A stretch of DNA of 64,000 nucleotides from Flavobacteriales bacterium (lineage in GTDB: Bacteria > Bacteroidota > Bacteroidia > Flavobacteriales_F > PHOS-HE28). Below the pieces are notes generated by a model. It was not told the DNA's origin. It did not search any database and was given only the letters and a program-made list of their open reading frames with translations. This document shows positions 42,337 to 50,345 of this stretch, piece by piece; positions within the stretch are counted from its first letter, which is position 1; every line of letters starts with the position of its first letter. The position numbers and the translations under genes are program-made. The DNA is taken from NCBI GenBank assembly GCA_016721005.1, contig JADKJM010000019.1, forward strand, positions 736,727 to 800,726, read 5' to 3'.

Positions 42337-43593
42337 TCACTCCCCCGAAAAGATGGCCTTGCTACTCGTTATCGGATGTCCATCCCGGCCATTGATCACG
42401 ACGATATAGAGTCCGGCCCGTAGTACTTCTCGCTGCACAAGAATTGTTTCGCCGAACGGCCCGTTGATAGAACGCACCGCGCGTCCGGTGGCATCCCGGA
42501 GGGTGACAGAGCCAATATCTTGGAATCGCTTGTATCGAATGGTGAAACTCTCTGCGGCAGGCTGGGGCGAAAGGACAAACAATGCATCAGCGATCGGTTC
42601 GGGGACGCCTACAGTAGAACAGGCGACCCCACCACAACCATACACGGGCAAAAACACGGATCCATCATGGACATCCATAAATGGAGCAGTTGAGTTGGTC
42701 GGTGTCGTGTCACAAACCCTGATCGGCCCGCTCACCAAGCCATGGTTCTCGGAATGGCCCGAGATGCATAAGGTACCAGGACCATAGAGGTATCCGTTTT
42801 CACCGTTGATGACACCGTTGCATTGTAACAGGCCCCCAGTGTAAATGTGGGAAAATGCGGTCCCAACGGAATCACCATTGATGAACTGGTCGCATCCAAT
42901 GTAGCCATAGTTGTCCATGTATTGAACTACAAGCAAGGTGTCCGAAATACTAAGTGTTGCATCGGCACCATTTTCCAAAAATGAACTTATCAGCAGTGAC
43001 CCATTTACCGTTACGTTTCCGGTGTTGTATAGGTCTGTCATTCCTGCTTTGGTGCATACAATGGCAGAGTCATTGGCAAAAGCTGAGTACGAAACCAACA
43101 AATCGGTAACCACCTGCCCGTAGTTGAAAAAATAGTCACACCAAAATGACACCCCAAGAAGAGCGGGAACATCAATGAATCCCCTATTGGTAAAGGTGCA
43201 ATTGTAGATTGAAAGAGTATCTGCAATGATACTTCCGTTGACTAGCACAGAATCCAAAGTTGCGAAAAGCACATGTTCCGCCGTTAGTTGGCCATCAACA
43301 AGTACAGTGCGGGAATCCGGCAATAGCCGAAAGACCGCATTCGAAGAAAGCACCCCCTCTGCAGTGATCCAGAGAACAGGTGAAGTAAAGTCTAGAGGGC
43401 CATCAATCCAAAGCTGATGAGAAATAACGACTGTATCGCACGCCGTCGGTACGCAACCACAATCCCACGATCCCGGATCTGAAAATGATCCGTTGGCAAC
43501 GCTGTGGCAAGAAGAACCTGCAACCCATATCGGAGTGGCGAGGTAGGTTCCACACATCAAGAACACCGCAAAGGGGTTCATTCGTACAAGCAT
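42337..43593 (-). CDS. T9SS type A sorting domain surface protein
   Basis: 418 residues. N-terminal signal peptide (AVFLMCGTYLATPIWVAGSS), then NGSFSDPGSWDCGCVPTACD, a motif common at the start of Bacteroidota beta-helix surface proteins, a long series of short beta strands rich in Asn, Gly and Ser (N-x-G and S-x-S), and a sorting domain (LSPQPAAESFTIRYK to SSKAIFSGE). The Cys residues spaced through the repeat suggest disulphides. It is downstream of the lipoprotein gene at 43597 by 3 bases. The pair is visibly more AT-rich than its surroundings and may be recently acquired. Confidence 0.85.
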   Translation of the reverse strand: MLVRMNPFAVFLMCGTYLATPIWVAGSSCHSVANGSFSDPGSWDCGCVPTACDTVVISHQLWIDGPLDFTSPVLWITAEGVLSSNAVFRLLPDSRTVLVDGQLTAEHVLFATLDSVLVNGSIIADTLSIYNCTFTNRGFIDVPALLGVSFWCDYFFNYGQVVTDLLVSYSAFANDSAIVCTKAGMTDLYNTGNVTVNGSLLISSFLENGADATLSISDTLLVVQYMDNYGYIGCDQFINGDSVGTAFSHIYTGGLLQCNGVINGENGYLYGPGTLCISGHSENHGLVSGPIRVCDTTPTNSTAPFMDVHDGSVFLPVYGCGGVACSTVGVPEPIADALFVLSPQPAAESFTIRYKRFQDIGSVTLRDATGRAVRSINGPFGETILVQREVLRAGLYIVVINGRDGHPITSSKAIFSGE

Positions 43594-43596
43594 GCC

Positions 43597-44619
43597 TTAT
43601 CCCCCGGTTAACGGAGTGACCAAGCGACCGACTTTGTAGTAGTACTCAAGGTGGTAGAAACCTTGAGGGTACAGCGGAATGCCAATCTGGCCCACATTAT
43701 AGCCTAGCCATGAAACTTTCTCGCGGACAAACTCATACGGCGGTGCTAAGAATACATGTTCCATGATGATCTCTCGGGACTCCACGAATTTGTGCCATTG
43801 AGCGGGAAAACAAACTGCGTTCGTAAAGTTGTTGCCGTTGAACCACAACCCACCCCCACCCTGTCCCACAGTCGTTCCGAAGTAACCCTGGTAACCGAAA
43901 CTATTTGGGACTACGGATTCGTTATCGGTGACTACCCCCCAATAATTCGTGTTTGGCGGCCAAAGGGTTACGTAAAATGACGGAGCCAGGGGTGCGATTT
44001 GGTGAAAGTTGTGGTGGAGCAGGCCGGTGAGAAGTACGCAAGCATCGTCAACATCATGACATCCACTTCCTTCAGGACCCCAACCAACTGGAATGCTCGA
44101 CGTTGGGTCCTTGTCAGACCACTCGATTTGGATGGCGGCGATGCCATTTTCCACGGACAGCACTTCGTGGTCGATTGTGTAGATCTTGCCGGACCCAACC
44201 GAAGCGTTCACACGCACCATTGCGGCATCATAAGCAGAGTAGAAGTCGCTTTCGTAGAGCCAAACACTCCCGTCGTCCTTCAAATGGACAGGAAACGAAT
44301 ACTCCAATGTGCCGGTGATCCATTCATCGCCATACCGTCCAGCATCGCCCTTCTCGTAATTCATGAGCGCCTCTGCGAGCCAAACGGCCTCTTGCAGTCC
44401 CTTTTCACCAAGATCACTCTTCGCGCCGAATGCGTACGCTTCCTTCTTCGCCTTAAAACCCAAAATGAGCGGCATGACTTGGTCAGTGACAGGGTCGAAT
44501 CGTTCCCCAGTCATTGGTTGAATTTGGCGGGACTCAGGTTCGGGTACCAAGGCTTCCTTAGTACACGAAATACCCAAGGTCATGGCGCTGAGTGCACAGA
44601 GTACGGTAGTGTGTTTCAT
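43597..44619 (-). CDS. Secreted lipoprotein, unknown family
   Basis: 340 residues with a lipoprotein signal (LCALSAMTLGISCTKE). The mature protein has no motif I recognise: aromatic- and Gly-rich segments (GQGGGGLWFNGNNF, WPPNTNYWGVVTDN) suggest a beta-structured domain. It starts a two-gene minus-strand unit with the T9SS protein at 42337, so the two may act together at the surface. Its AT-richer codon use matches its partner and contrasts with the neighbours. Confidence 0.75.
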   Translation of the reverse strand: MKHTTVLCALSAMTLGISCTKEALVPEPESRQIQPMTGERFDPVTDQVMPLILGFKAKKEAYAFGAKSDLGEKGLQEAVWLAEALMNYEKGDAGRYGDEWITGTLEYSFPVHLKDDGSVWLYESDFYSAYDAAMVRVNASVGSGKIYTIDHEVLSVENGIAAIQIEWSDKDPTSSIPVGWGPEGSGCHDVDDACVLLTGLLHHNFHQIAPLAPSFYVTLWPPNTNYWGVVTDNESVVPNSFGYQGYFGTTVGQGGGGLWFNGNNFTNAVCFPAQWHKFVESREIIMEHVFLAPPYEFVREKVSWLGYNVGQIGIPLYPQGFYHLEYYYKVGRLVTPLTGG

Positions 44620-44769
44620 GGCGGGGTGGGTCGATTAGGATTTAGTCTTCAACGGGTGAATGTAGGATGGGTCGAGCAAACAGTCGTTTCTTTTTGAACA
44701 TTGTTGTCGCCGCATTTACCCGCTTAGAGCCTTCCCACCACGTTGCGAAATAGGCCGAACGCCGCACCC

Positions 44770-44777
44770 TACTTTCA
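44770..44777 (+). promoter_or_regulatory. Candidate -7 element for the acyltransferase
   Basis: TACTTTCA, a two-base variant of TAnnTTTG, with TTG at 44743-44745 as a possible -33 element (24-base gap, slightly long). The start codon is at 44783. Confidence 0.35.
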
Positions 44778-44782
44778 CCCCG

Positions 44783-45895
44783 ATGACCGCCGCGCACCCC
44801 CGCATCTTCGGCTTGGACGTGATGCGCGCCACGGCCATCTTGTTGGTGTTGTTCTGGCACAGTTTGGATCTCATCCTCGATCTGGCACCCACATTCCCTG
44901 TGCCCTTCTATCTGGATGGGGTGGATGTCTTTTTCGTTCTCAGCGGTTACCTCATCGGTGGCATCCTCTTGAAGCTGTGGCAGCGCAACGACCTTTCGTG
45001 GCGTACGCGGGCGATCCTGTTCTGGAGCCGGCGCTTCATTCGCACCCTGCCCAACTATTACCTGTTCCTGTTGATCAATGTGGTGTTGGTCGCCAGGGGT
45101 TGGCGCAGCGGGATGCTCAATCACAACGTGCTTGCGTACACGGTGTTCTTGCAGAACGCGTGGAAACCGCTTGACCTGTTCTACTGGGAGTCGTGGTCAC
45201 TGGTGATCGAGGAATGGTTCTACGTGTTATTCCCTGCGTTGCTGCTGGTGTTTGCACTCGCCTTGCGCAGCACTGGACGTCGGGTATTCCTCGTGACGGC
45301 TTGTGTGTTCGTGGTGGTGCCCTTGGTGGTTCGCTTCCAACTTCTTCCCGACATGAGTTCGCTCTACGACAGTGAAATGTTCGTTCGCAAATTGGCCATC
45401 ACGCGTTTGGATACGATCGTGTTCGGGGTTCTTGCCGCCATGGCGCACGCCCGTTTTCCGGAGGTGTGGCAGCGGTTCCGCTGGTTGAGCTTCGTAGTTG
45501 GCGCGATCGGGGTGGTCCTTGTTCCGCTTGCGTATGGTCCCCAGCACTTCGCGTATTCCAGCACATGGTTCTATACGCTCAATGCGGTTGCGATGGCGCT
45601 GCTCCTCCCTTTGCTCGCTAGTTGGCGGCAGGGTCCATCTGGTGGAGGGGTGGTGACCTTCATCAGCCGGATCAGTTATTCGCTCTACTTGGTGCATCTC
45701 CCCTTGAGGAGCATCCTCGAACGCTGGTACGAGCCATCTCCATTATCAATGGCCTGGGTGCAGTTGGTCGTCTATTGGAGCCTCTGCATGATCGTGTCGT
45801 GGTCGGTGTACCGGTATTTCGAAAAGCCGGTCATGGACCTTCACGGCACGTTGTTGAGCAGGCTTGGTGTGCGCTTGACGAAGTCCGCCTCCTGA
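44783..45895 (+). CDS. Acyltransferase family 3 (OafA/YrhL-like) membrane protein
   Basis: 370 residues with about ten transmembrane helices. FGLDVMRATAILLVLFWHSL with the catalytic His, then FYLDGVDVFFVLSGYLIGG, which is the family signature with the conserved Phe-Phe-x-Ile/Val-Ser-Gly. Such enzymes add acyl groups (often acetyl) to sugars of LPS, peptidoglycan or antibiotics. It could decorate the surface glycan made by genes at 5-13 kb; that link is by general role only. Convergent with the penicillin-binding protein. Confidence 0.9.
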   Translation: MTAAHPRIFGLDVMRATAILLVLFWHSLDLILDLAPTFPVPFYLDGVDVFFVLSGYLIGGILLKLWQRNDLSWRTRAILFWSRRFIRTLPNYYLFLLINVVLVARGWRSGMLNHNVLAYTVFLQNAWKPLDLFYWESWSLVIEEWFYVLFPALLLVFALALRSTGRRVFLVTACVFVVVPLVVRFQLLPDMSSLYDSEMFVRKLAITRLDTIVFGVLAAMAHARFPEVWQRFRWLSFVVGAIGVVLVPLAYGPQHFAYSSTWFYTLNAVAMALLLPLLASWRQGPSGGGVVTFISRISYSLYLVHLPLRSILERWYEPSPLSMAWVQLVVYWSLCMIVSWSVYRYFEKPVMDLHGTLLSRLGVRLTKSAS

Positions 45896-45940
45896 ATTGA
45901 CCGTAAGCATGGGATGTGCTGCGCATCCGCCGCACACCGA

Positions 45941-48184
45941 TCACGACTTCTTCTTGAAGAGTCGTTGGAAGAAGTTGGGTTGCTCTTCCTGCTGCGCGGT
46001 ATCCGCCCGCGATGGCCTGAAGAGTTTCTGTATGAAGCGATCCACTGCGTTCGTCGTAAGCCGTGGATCACAATCCATGGCCACATCTTCCGCTTCCATC
46101 CATGCGAAGCCAGTGACGTACTTCTTCCGCAACTCTGGTTTGTCTTCGATGCCTTTCAGCACGCGACCAACGATCGGAAGCGCGAGTTGTCCGCCGGTTC
46201 CGCTGGCACTGGTGAAATGGATGTCCGGATCGAACGCGCCGACCCACGTGCCGATGACGAGATCGCTGGTGTACGCCACGAACCACGCATCGCTGTAGCC
46301 TTGTGAGGTGCCGGTCTTCCCGGCGTATGGCCCGGTGACCCCGTAGCGTGAACGCAACGATGCACCGGTGCCTTCATTCACGGCCCGCTGCAACATGGCG
46401 GTGATATCCGCGGCGGTCTGCTCCTTGATCGCACGCGTGGTCTTCACCTTCTTCGCTTTGTAAAGCACCTTGCCTTGCGCATCGCTGATGGAGGTGATGA
46501 GCTGTGGAGCCACATGTTGACCACCATTCGCGAACGCACCGTACGCGGGGACGAGATCATGCAGTGCGATGTCCGTTGCGCCCAGCGCCATGGCCGGGTT
46601 GCTCACGTCGGTGGTCGGCAATCCCAGATCGGTCATCACCTTGCGCAAGGTGTCCGTGCCGGTATGGAAGTACAGGTCCACGGTGGGCCGGTTCATGCTG
46701 CGGGTCAGGGCATACCACATGGCTACCGATCCTTCGATGGTATCGCGATCGAAGTTGTCCGGTGTCCAGTCGTCGTAAGCCGCGTAGGTCTGTCGTGAGT
46801 TGTCGAGGTAGTCGCACGGACCCATGCCACCTTCGATCGCGGCCGCATAAACAATGGGTTTGATCGTGCTCGCCACCGGGCGCTTGGCGTTCACGAGGTC
46901 GTAGGGGAGGTAGCGGTGGTCGTTCCCGCCGATCCATGCGCGTACGGCTCCGCTCGTGGGGTCCATCATCAACACGGAAGCATTCAGCATGCGGTGGTAG
47001 TGCCAAAGGCTGTCGCGATAGCTCAATGTGTCCACGCGCTTGCCGTCGTGATCGTACAGTTCACCGGTGTAGATCGGGTTCGACTTCCAACGTCGTTCCT
47101 TCCGGTGCGTTGTTTTCTTCTCCCACGCCGCGCGCACTTTCCCGGAGCGCAGCTCGCGATCCAACTTCGGTTGCATCGCCGCGAGTTGCGCGTGCGCGGC
47201 ATCGAAGGCGAGTTGTTGCAACGCGGGGTCTATCGTCGTGGTGATCCGCAGTCCGTCCTTTTCCAGGTCGTACTGCTTCCCGGTCGCCTTCGTGATGTCC
47301 TTCAGGATGAGCCGCGCTTCATCCGCTACGTGTTGGTTGAAGTAGCCATAGAGGTCGAGCACATCACCGCCCGTATAGTTCAGGTCGATCACCCGTTTGC
47401 GCAAACTGTCAGTCACTGCGCGGTCCAAGTGTCCGCGGTCGTGCATCAGCTCAAGTACCTGATCGCGCCGGTCCTTCGATCGTTCCGGATGCAAGCGTGG
47501 ATTGTAGCTTGTGTTCGCCTTCAGCATGCCGACGAGCACGGCGCCTTCCTCCACGCGCAAGCGTTTGGTGGGTTTGCCGAAGAAGCGTTGTGCCGCTGAT
47601 CCGATCCCGTACGTGTTCTCACCGAAGGGCACCGAGTTGAAGTAGAGCACGAGCACATCGTTCTTGCTCAGCACGCGTTCCAGTCGTTGGGCAACGAGCG
47701 CTTCCTTCATCTTGTTCACGGGAATGGTGAGCAAGCCGTGCTTTCCGCGACCGTAGAGGTTCTTGACGATCTGTTGCGAGATGGTGCTGCCGCCGCCGCC
47801 ACGGCGATCACGGCCCAGCAGTGTGCGGAAGAAGACACGCACGTAGCTGCGGCCGTCCACCCCGGCGTGCTCGAAGAAGCGCGCGTCCTCGGTGGATACC
47901 AATGCGTCGATCAAGTGTTGAGGCAGGTCCTCGTACCGGATGTTCGTGCGGTCCTGCGCGAAGATCTTCCCGATCAAGGTGCCATCCGCAGCGAGCACCA
48001 ATGTGGCTTGTTCGTGGCGGATGTTGCCCAACTCTGCTTCACCGGGAAGTTCGCCGAACACACCGCTGCTCACGAGTTGCATCAAGGTGAAGAAGGCGAC
48101 CACAGCGAGTGCAAGGCCGAAGAGCACCACTTTCAGAACGATCCGCCCGCGTCCCTTTCCTTTCTTGCTGCGCTTCTTGGCCAT
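45941..48184 (-). CDS. Class A penicillin-binding protein (transglycosylase-transpeptidase)
   Basis: 747 residues. A short Lys/Arg-rich cytoplasmic tail and one membrane helix (VVLFGLALAVVAFFTLMQLV) precede the GT51 glycosyltransferase domain (STEDARFFEHAGVD, GGGGSTISQQIVKNLYGR) and the transpeptidase domain with SxxK (ASTIKPIVY), SxN (TRSMNRPT) and KTG (YAGKTGTSQGYSDAW). It polymerises and cross-links peptidoglycan in the periplasm. It is the last gene of a minus-strand unit headed by a cytochrome-b-like gene, with hflX 41 bases upstream. Confidence 0.95.
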   Translation of the reverse strand: MAKKRSKKGKGRGRIVLKVVLFGLALAVVAFFTLMQLVSSGVFGELPGEAELGNIRHEQATLVLAADGTLIGKIFAQDRTNIRYEDLPQHLIDALVSTEDARFFEHAGVDGRSYVRVFFRTLLGRDRRGGGGSTISQQIVKNLYGRGKHGLLTIPVNKMKEALVAQRLERVLSKNDVLVLYFNSVPFGENTYGIGSAAQRFFGKPTKRLRVEEGAVLVGMLKANTSYNPRLHPERSKDRRDQVLELMHDRGHLDRAVTDSLRKRVIDLNYTGGDVLDLYGYFNQHVADEARLILKDITKATGKQYDLEKDGLRITTTIDPALQQLAFDAAHAQLAAMQPKLDRELRSGKVRAAWEKKTTHRKERRWKSNPIYTGELYDHDGKRVDTLSYRDSLWHYHRMLNASVLMMDPTSGAVRAWIGGNDHRYLPYDLVNAKRPVASTIKPIVYAAAIEGGMGPCDYLDNSRQTYAAYDDWTPDNFDRDTIEGSVAMWYALTRSMNRPTVDLYFHTGTDTLRKVMTDLGLPTTDVSNPAMALGATDIALHDLVPAYGAFANGGQHVAPQLITSISDAQGKVLYKAKKVKTTRAIKEQTAADITAMLQRAVNEGTGASLRSRYGVTGPYAGKTGTSQGYSDAWFVAYTSDLVIGTWVGAFDPDIHFTSASGTGGQLALPIVGRVLKGIEDKPELRKKYVTGFAWMEAEDVAMDCDPRLTTNAVDRFIQKLFRPSRADTAQQEEQPNFFQRLFKKKS

Positions 48185-48225
48185 AAGTCCTCAACGTTCC
48201 GAACGGATCGTTCGCACGCCGCGCA

Positions 48226-49449
48226 TCAGGGCTCCAGGTAGTCGTCCTTGAAGAGCAGGTCGCTCTCGTACGGATAGCGCGCGATGTGCAACGCCTTCAC
48301 CCGCGCATACAGCAGCTTGCGCAGTTGGTCGATGTTCTTCTTCTCCACCGCGCTGATGAAGATGCATTCCTCACCGGCCATACGCGCCATCCACGTGTCC
48401 TTCAATTCCTCCAACGAGTATTGCTCCACGCGCTTGGGTTCGAGGTCGTCCGGGTCGTGGTGCGCTGGGCGATACGCATCGATCTTGTTGAAGATCACGA
48501 TCACCGGCTTGTCACCCGCGCCGATCTCGTTCAAGGTCTGCTTCACCGTTTCGTACTGCTCTTCGAAGTTGTGGTGGCTGATGTCCACGACGTGCAAGAG
48601 CAGATCGGCTTCGCGCGTTTCATCCAGTGTACTCTTGAAGCTTTCGATCAGTTGGTGTGGCAGCTTGCGGATGAAGCCTACCGTGTCACTGACAAGGAAG
48701 GGTAGATTGCCGAGCACCACTTTGCGCACCGTCGTGTCGAGCGTCGCGAAGAGCTTGTTCTCGGCAAAGACCTCGCTCTTGCTCAGCACGGTCATGAGCG
48801 TGCTCTTGCCCACATTCGTATAGCCTACCACGGCCACGCGCACCAATTTGCCACGGTTGCTGCGTTGTGTGGCCATCTGCCGGTCGATGTCCTTCAGTTG
48901 ACCTTTGAGCAACGCGATGCGATCGCGCACCAAACGCCTGTCGGTCTCGATCTCCTTTTCACCGGCACCACCGCGTGTTCCGGTTCCGCCGCGCTGCCGC
49001 TCCAAGTGCGTCCACAACTTGGTGAGGCGCGGCAGCATGTACTCGTACTGTGCCAACTCCACCTGCTTCTTGGCGTGTGCGCTGCGTGCCCTACGGGCGA
49101 AGATGTCGAGGATCAAGCGCGGACGATCGAGCACCGGCTTCGCCAGCACCTTCTCCAGGTTGCGTTGCTGCGCGGCGGAGAGTTCATCATCGAAGATCAC
49201 GCAATCCGCACCGTTCGCCGTCATCCACTCCTTGATCTCGGCGAGCTTGCCACTGCCCACATAAGTGCGGCCGTCGGGCTTTTGCAGGCCTTGGGTGAAT
49301 CGCTTCAGCGTAGTGATGTTCGCCGTGGTCGCCAGGAACTCGAGCTCGTCCAGATATTCCTTCACCTGATCCGCGTCCTGATCATTGTTGATGAGGCCGA
49401 TGAGCACCGCGCGCTCGGCCTTCCCGCTCAGTTCCAGTGGGTCGATCAT
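48226..49449 (-). CDS. hflX: GTPase HflX
   Basis: 407 residues from the ATG at 49449, where the conserved N-terminal domain begins (ERAVLIGLINNDQD, LQKPDGRTYVGSGKLAEI). The G domain has Walker A GYTNVGKSTLM, G3 DTVGFIRKLPHQLIESFKST and NKID (IVIFNKIDAY). HflX binds the 50S subunit and splits stalled or hibernating ribosomes, often under heat or other stress. Its neighbours, a cytochrome c gene 25 bases upstream and the penicillin-binding protein downstream, are unrelated by function. Confidence 0.95.
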   Translation of the reverse strand: MIDPLELSGKAERAVLIGLINNDQDADQVKEYLDELEFLATTANITTLKRFTQGLQKPDGRTYVGSGKLAEIKEWMTANGADCVIFDDELSAAQQRNLEKVLAKPVLDRPRLILDIFARRARSAHAKKQVELAQYEYMLPRLTKLWTHLERQRGGTGTRGGAGEKEIETDRRLVRDRIALLKGQLKDIDRQMATQRSNRGKLVRVAVVGYTNVGKSTLMTVLSKSEVFAENKLFATLDTTVRKVVLGNLPFLVSDTVGFIRKLPHQLIESFKSTLDETREADLLLHVVDISHHNFEEQYETVKQTLNEIGAGDKPVIVIFNKIDAYRPAHHDPDDLEPKRVEQYSLEELKDTWMARMAGEECIFISAVEKKNIDQLRKLLYARVKALHIARYPYESDLLFKDDYLEP

Positions 49450-49474
49450 CGCGAAAGAAGAACGGAACGATCCA

Positions 49475-49804
49475 TCATTTCTTCTTCGCCAATGCGCGGA
49501 CATGATCCACCACGGCATCGATCTCCTTGCCCGTGAGCATGTTCTTGAATGGCTGCATGGCGCCCTTGCCCTCGCTCACACGCGCGGTCATTTCAGCCTT
49601 GGTGAGTACGGACGCCGTGAGGTCCTTGGCGCCGTTGAAGCCCAACTTGCCATTGCCGCCGTGGCAGAGCACGCAGTTCATGCGGTAGAGTTGTTCGCCT
49701 TTGCTCATGCCGCCATCCACGCCCGACCCCATGGGAGCATCGCTGCTTCCGCAGGCAATGGCGAGCAACACAAGGGAGGTGATGCCGATGATCGGTCTGC
49801 TCAT
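49475..49804 (-). CDS. Small mono-heme cytochrome c lipoprotein
   Basis: 109 residues. Lipoprotein signal (SLVLLAIACGSSDA), then one heme c site, MNCVLCHGGNGKLG, and a downstream Met likely serving as axial ligand (GKGAMQPFKN). The C-terminal helix ALAKKK closes the class I fold. It probably shuttles electrons in the periplasm. It overlaps by 4 bases the membrane cytochrome-b-like gene upstream, so the two form an electron-transfer pair. Confidence 0.92.
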   Translation of the reverse strand: MSRPIIGITSLVLLAIACGSSDAPMGSGVDGGMSKGEQLYRMNCVLCHGGNGKLGFNGAKDLTASVLTKAEMTARVSEGKGAMQPFKNMLTGKEIDAVVDHVRALAKKK

Positions 49805-50241
49805 AGCCAACCCAATGCATGGCCGACCTCCGTGAACGGCCATGGAACGGCCCAGAGGATCAGCAGCAGGCCGATCCCATAGAAGATCACGATCGTGCGT
49901 TGTTTCAAGTATTCCGCATTGGCTTTCTTGGAAAGCATGCGCCCCACCGTGATCAGGGCGATGGCGATGATCATGGTGCCGATGTGCTCGTACTTGAAGA
50001 AACGCCTGTGAGGTTCCTCCATGTGGTCGATGGCCGTGTAGTGCATCGCGTACAGGATGCCGCCGAGGACCAATTGTACGTGGCAGAAGACCATGGCCAG
50101 AATGGTGACCATGCGATCACCGGTGAGGATGGGCCGACCGGTGAGCCAGCCGCGCAGGTTCACGACGAAGGCCCAGAGGAGGGCCAGCAGCACGGCATAG
50201 CGGAGCAGGCTATGCAGGAAGCCGAGAAAGCTGTTGTCCAT
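49801..50241 (-). CDS. Four-helix membrane protein, cytochrome-b-like
   Basis: 146 residues, four hydrophobic helices (FLHSLLRYAVLLALLWAFVV, MVTILAMVFCHVQLVLGGIL, YEHIGTMIIAIALITVGRML, TIVIFYGIGLLLILWAVPW). His residues lie in helices 1, 2 and at the start of 3, consistent with heme binding, a pattern seen in Bacteroidota genes annotated as cytochrome B. It overlaps the cytochrome c gene by 4 bases. Heme binding is inference from His positions. Confidence 0.75.
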   Translation of the reverse strand: MDNSFLGFLHSLLRYAVLLALLWAFVVNLRGWLTGRPILTGDRMVTILAMVFCHVQLVLGGILYAMHYTAIDHMEEPHRRFFKYEHIGTMIIAIALITVGRMLSKKANAEYLKQRTIVIFYGIGLLLILWAVPWPFTEVGHALGWL

Positions 50242-50328
50242 GATCCTGTTCGGTGAGCGGAGGGCCGAAGGTAGTAGCGTGTGACAGGGACCGTTGATCT
50301 CGCAGTTCCGGGGCGTGCGGGCGAAGGC

Positions 50329-50336
50329 TACTTTCG
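50329..50336 (+). promoter_or_regulatory. Candidate -7 element for the amidohydrolase operon
   Basis: TACTTTCG, one base from TAnnTTTG, ends 9 bases before the ATG at 50346. No clear -33 element at standard spacing. Confidence 0.4.
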
Positions 50337-50345
50337 CCGGGCCTC

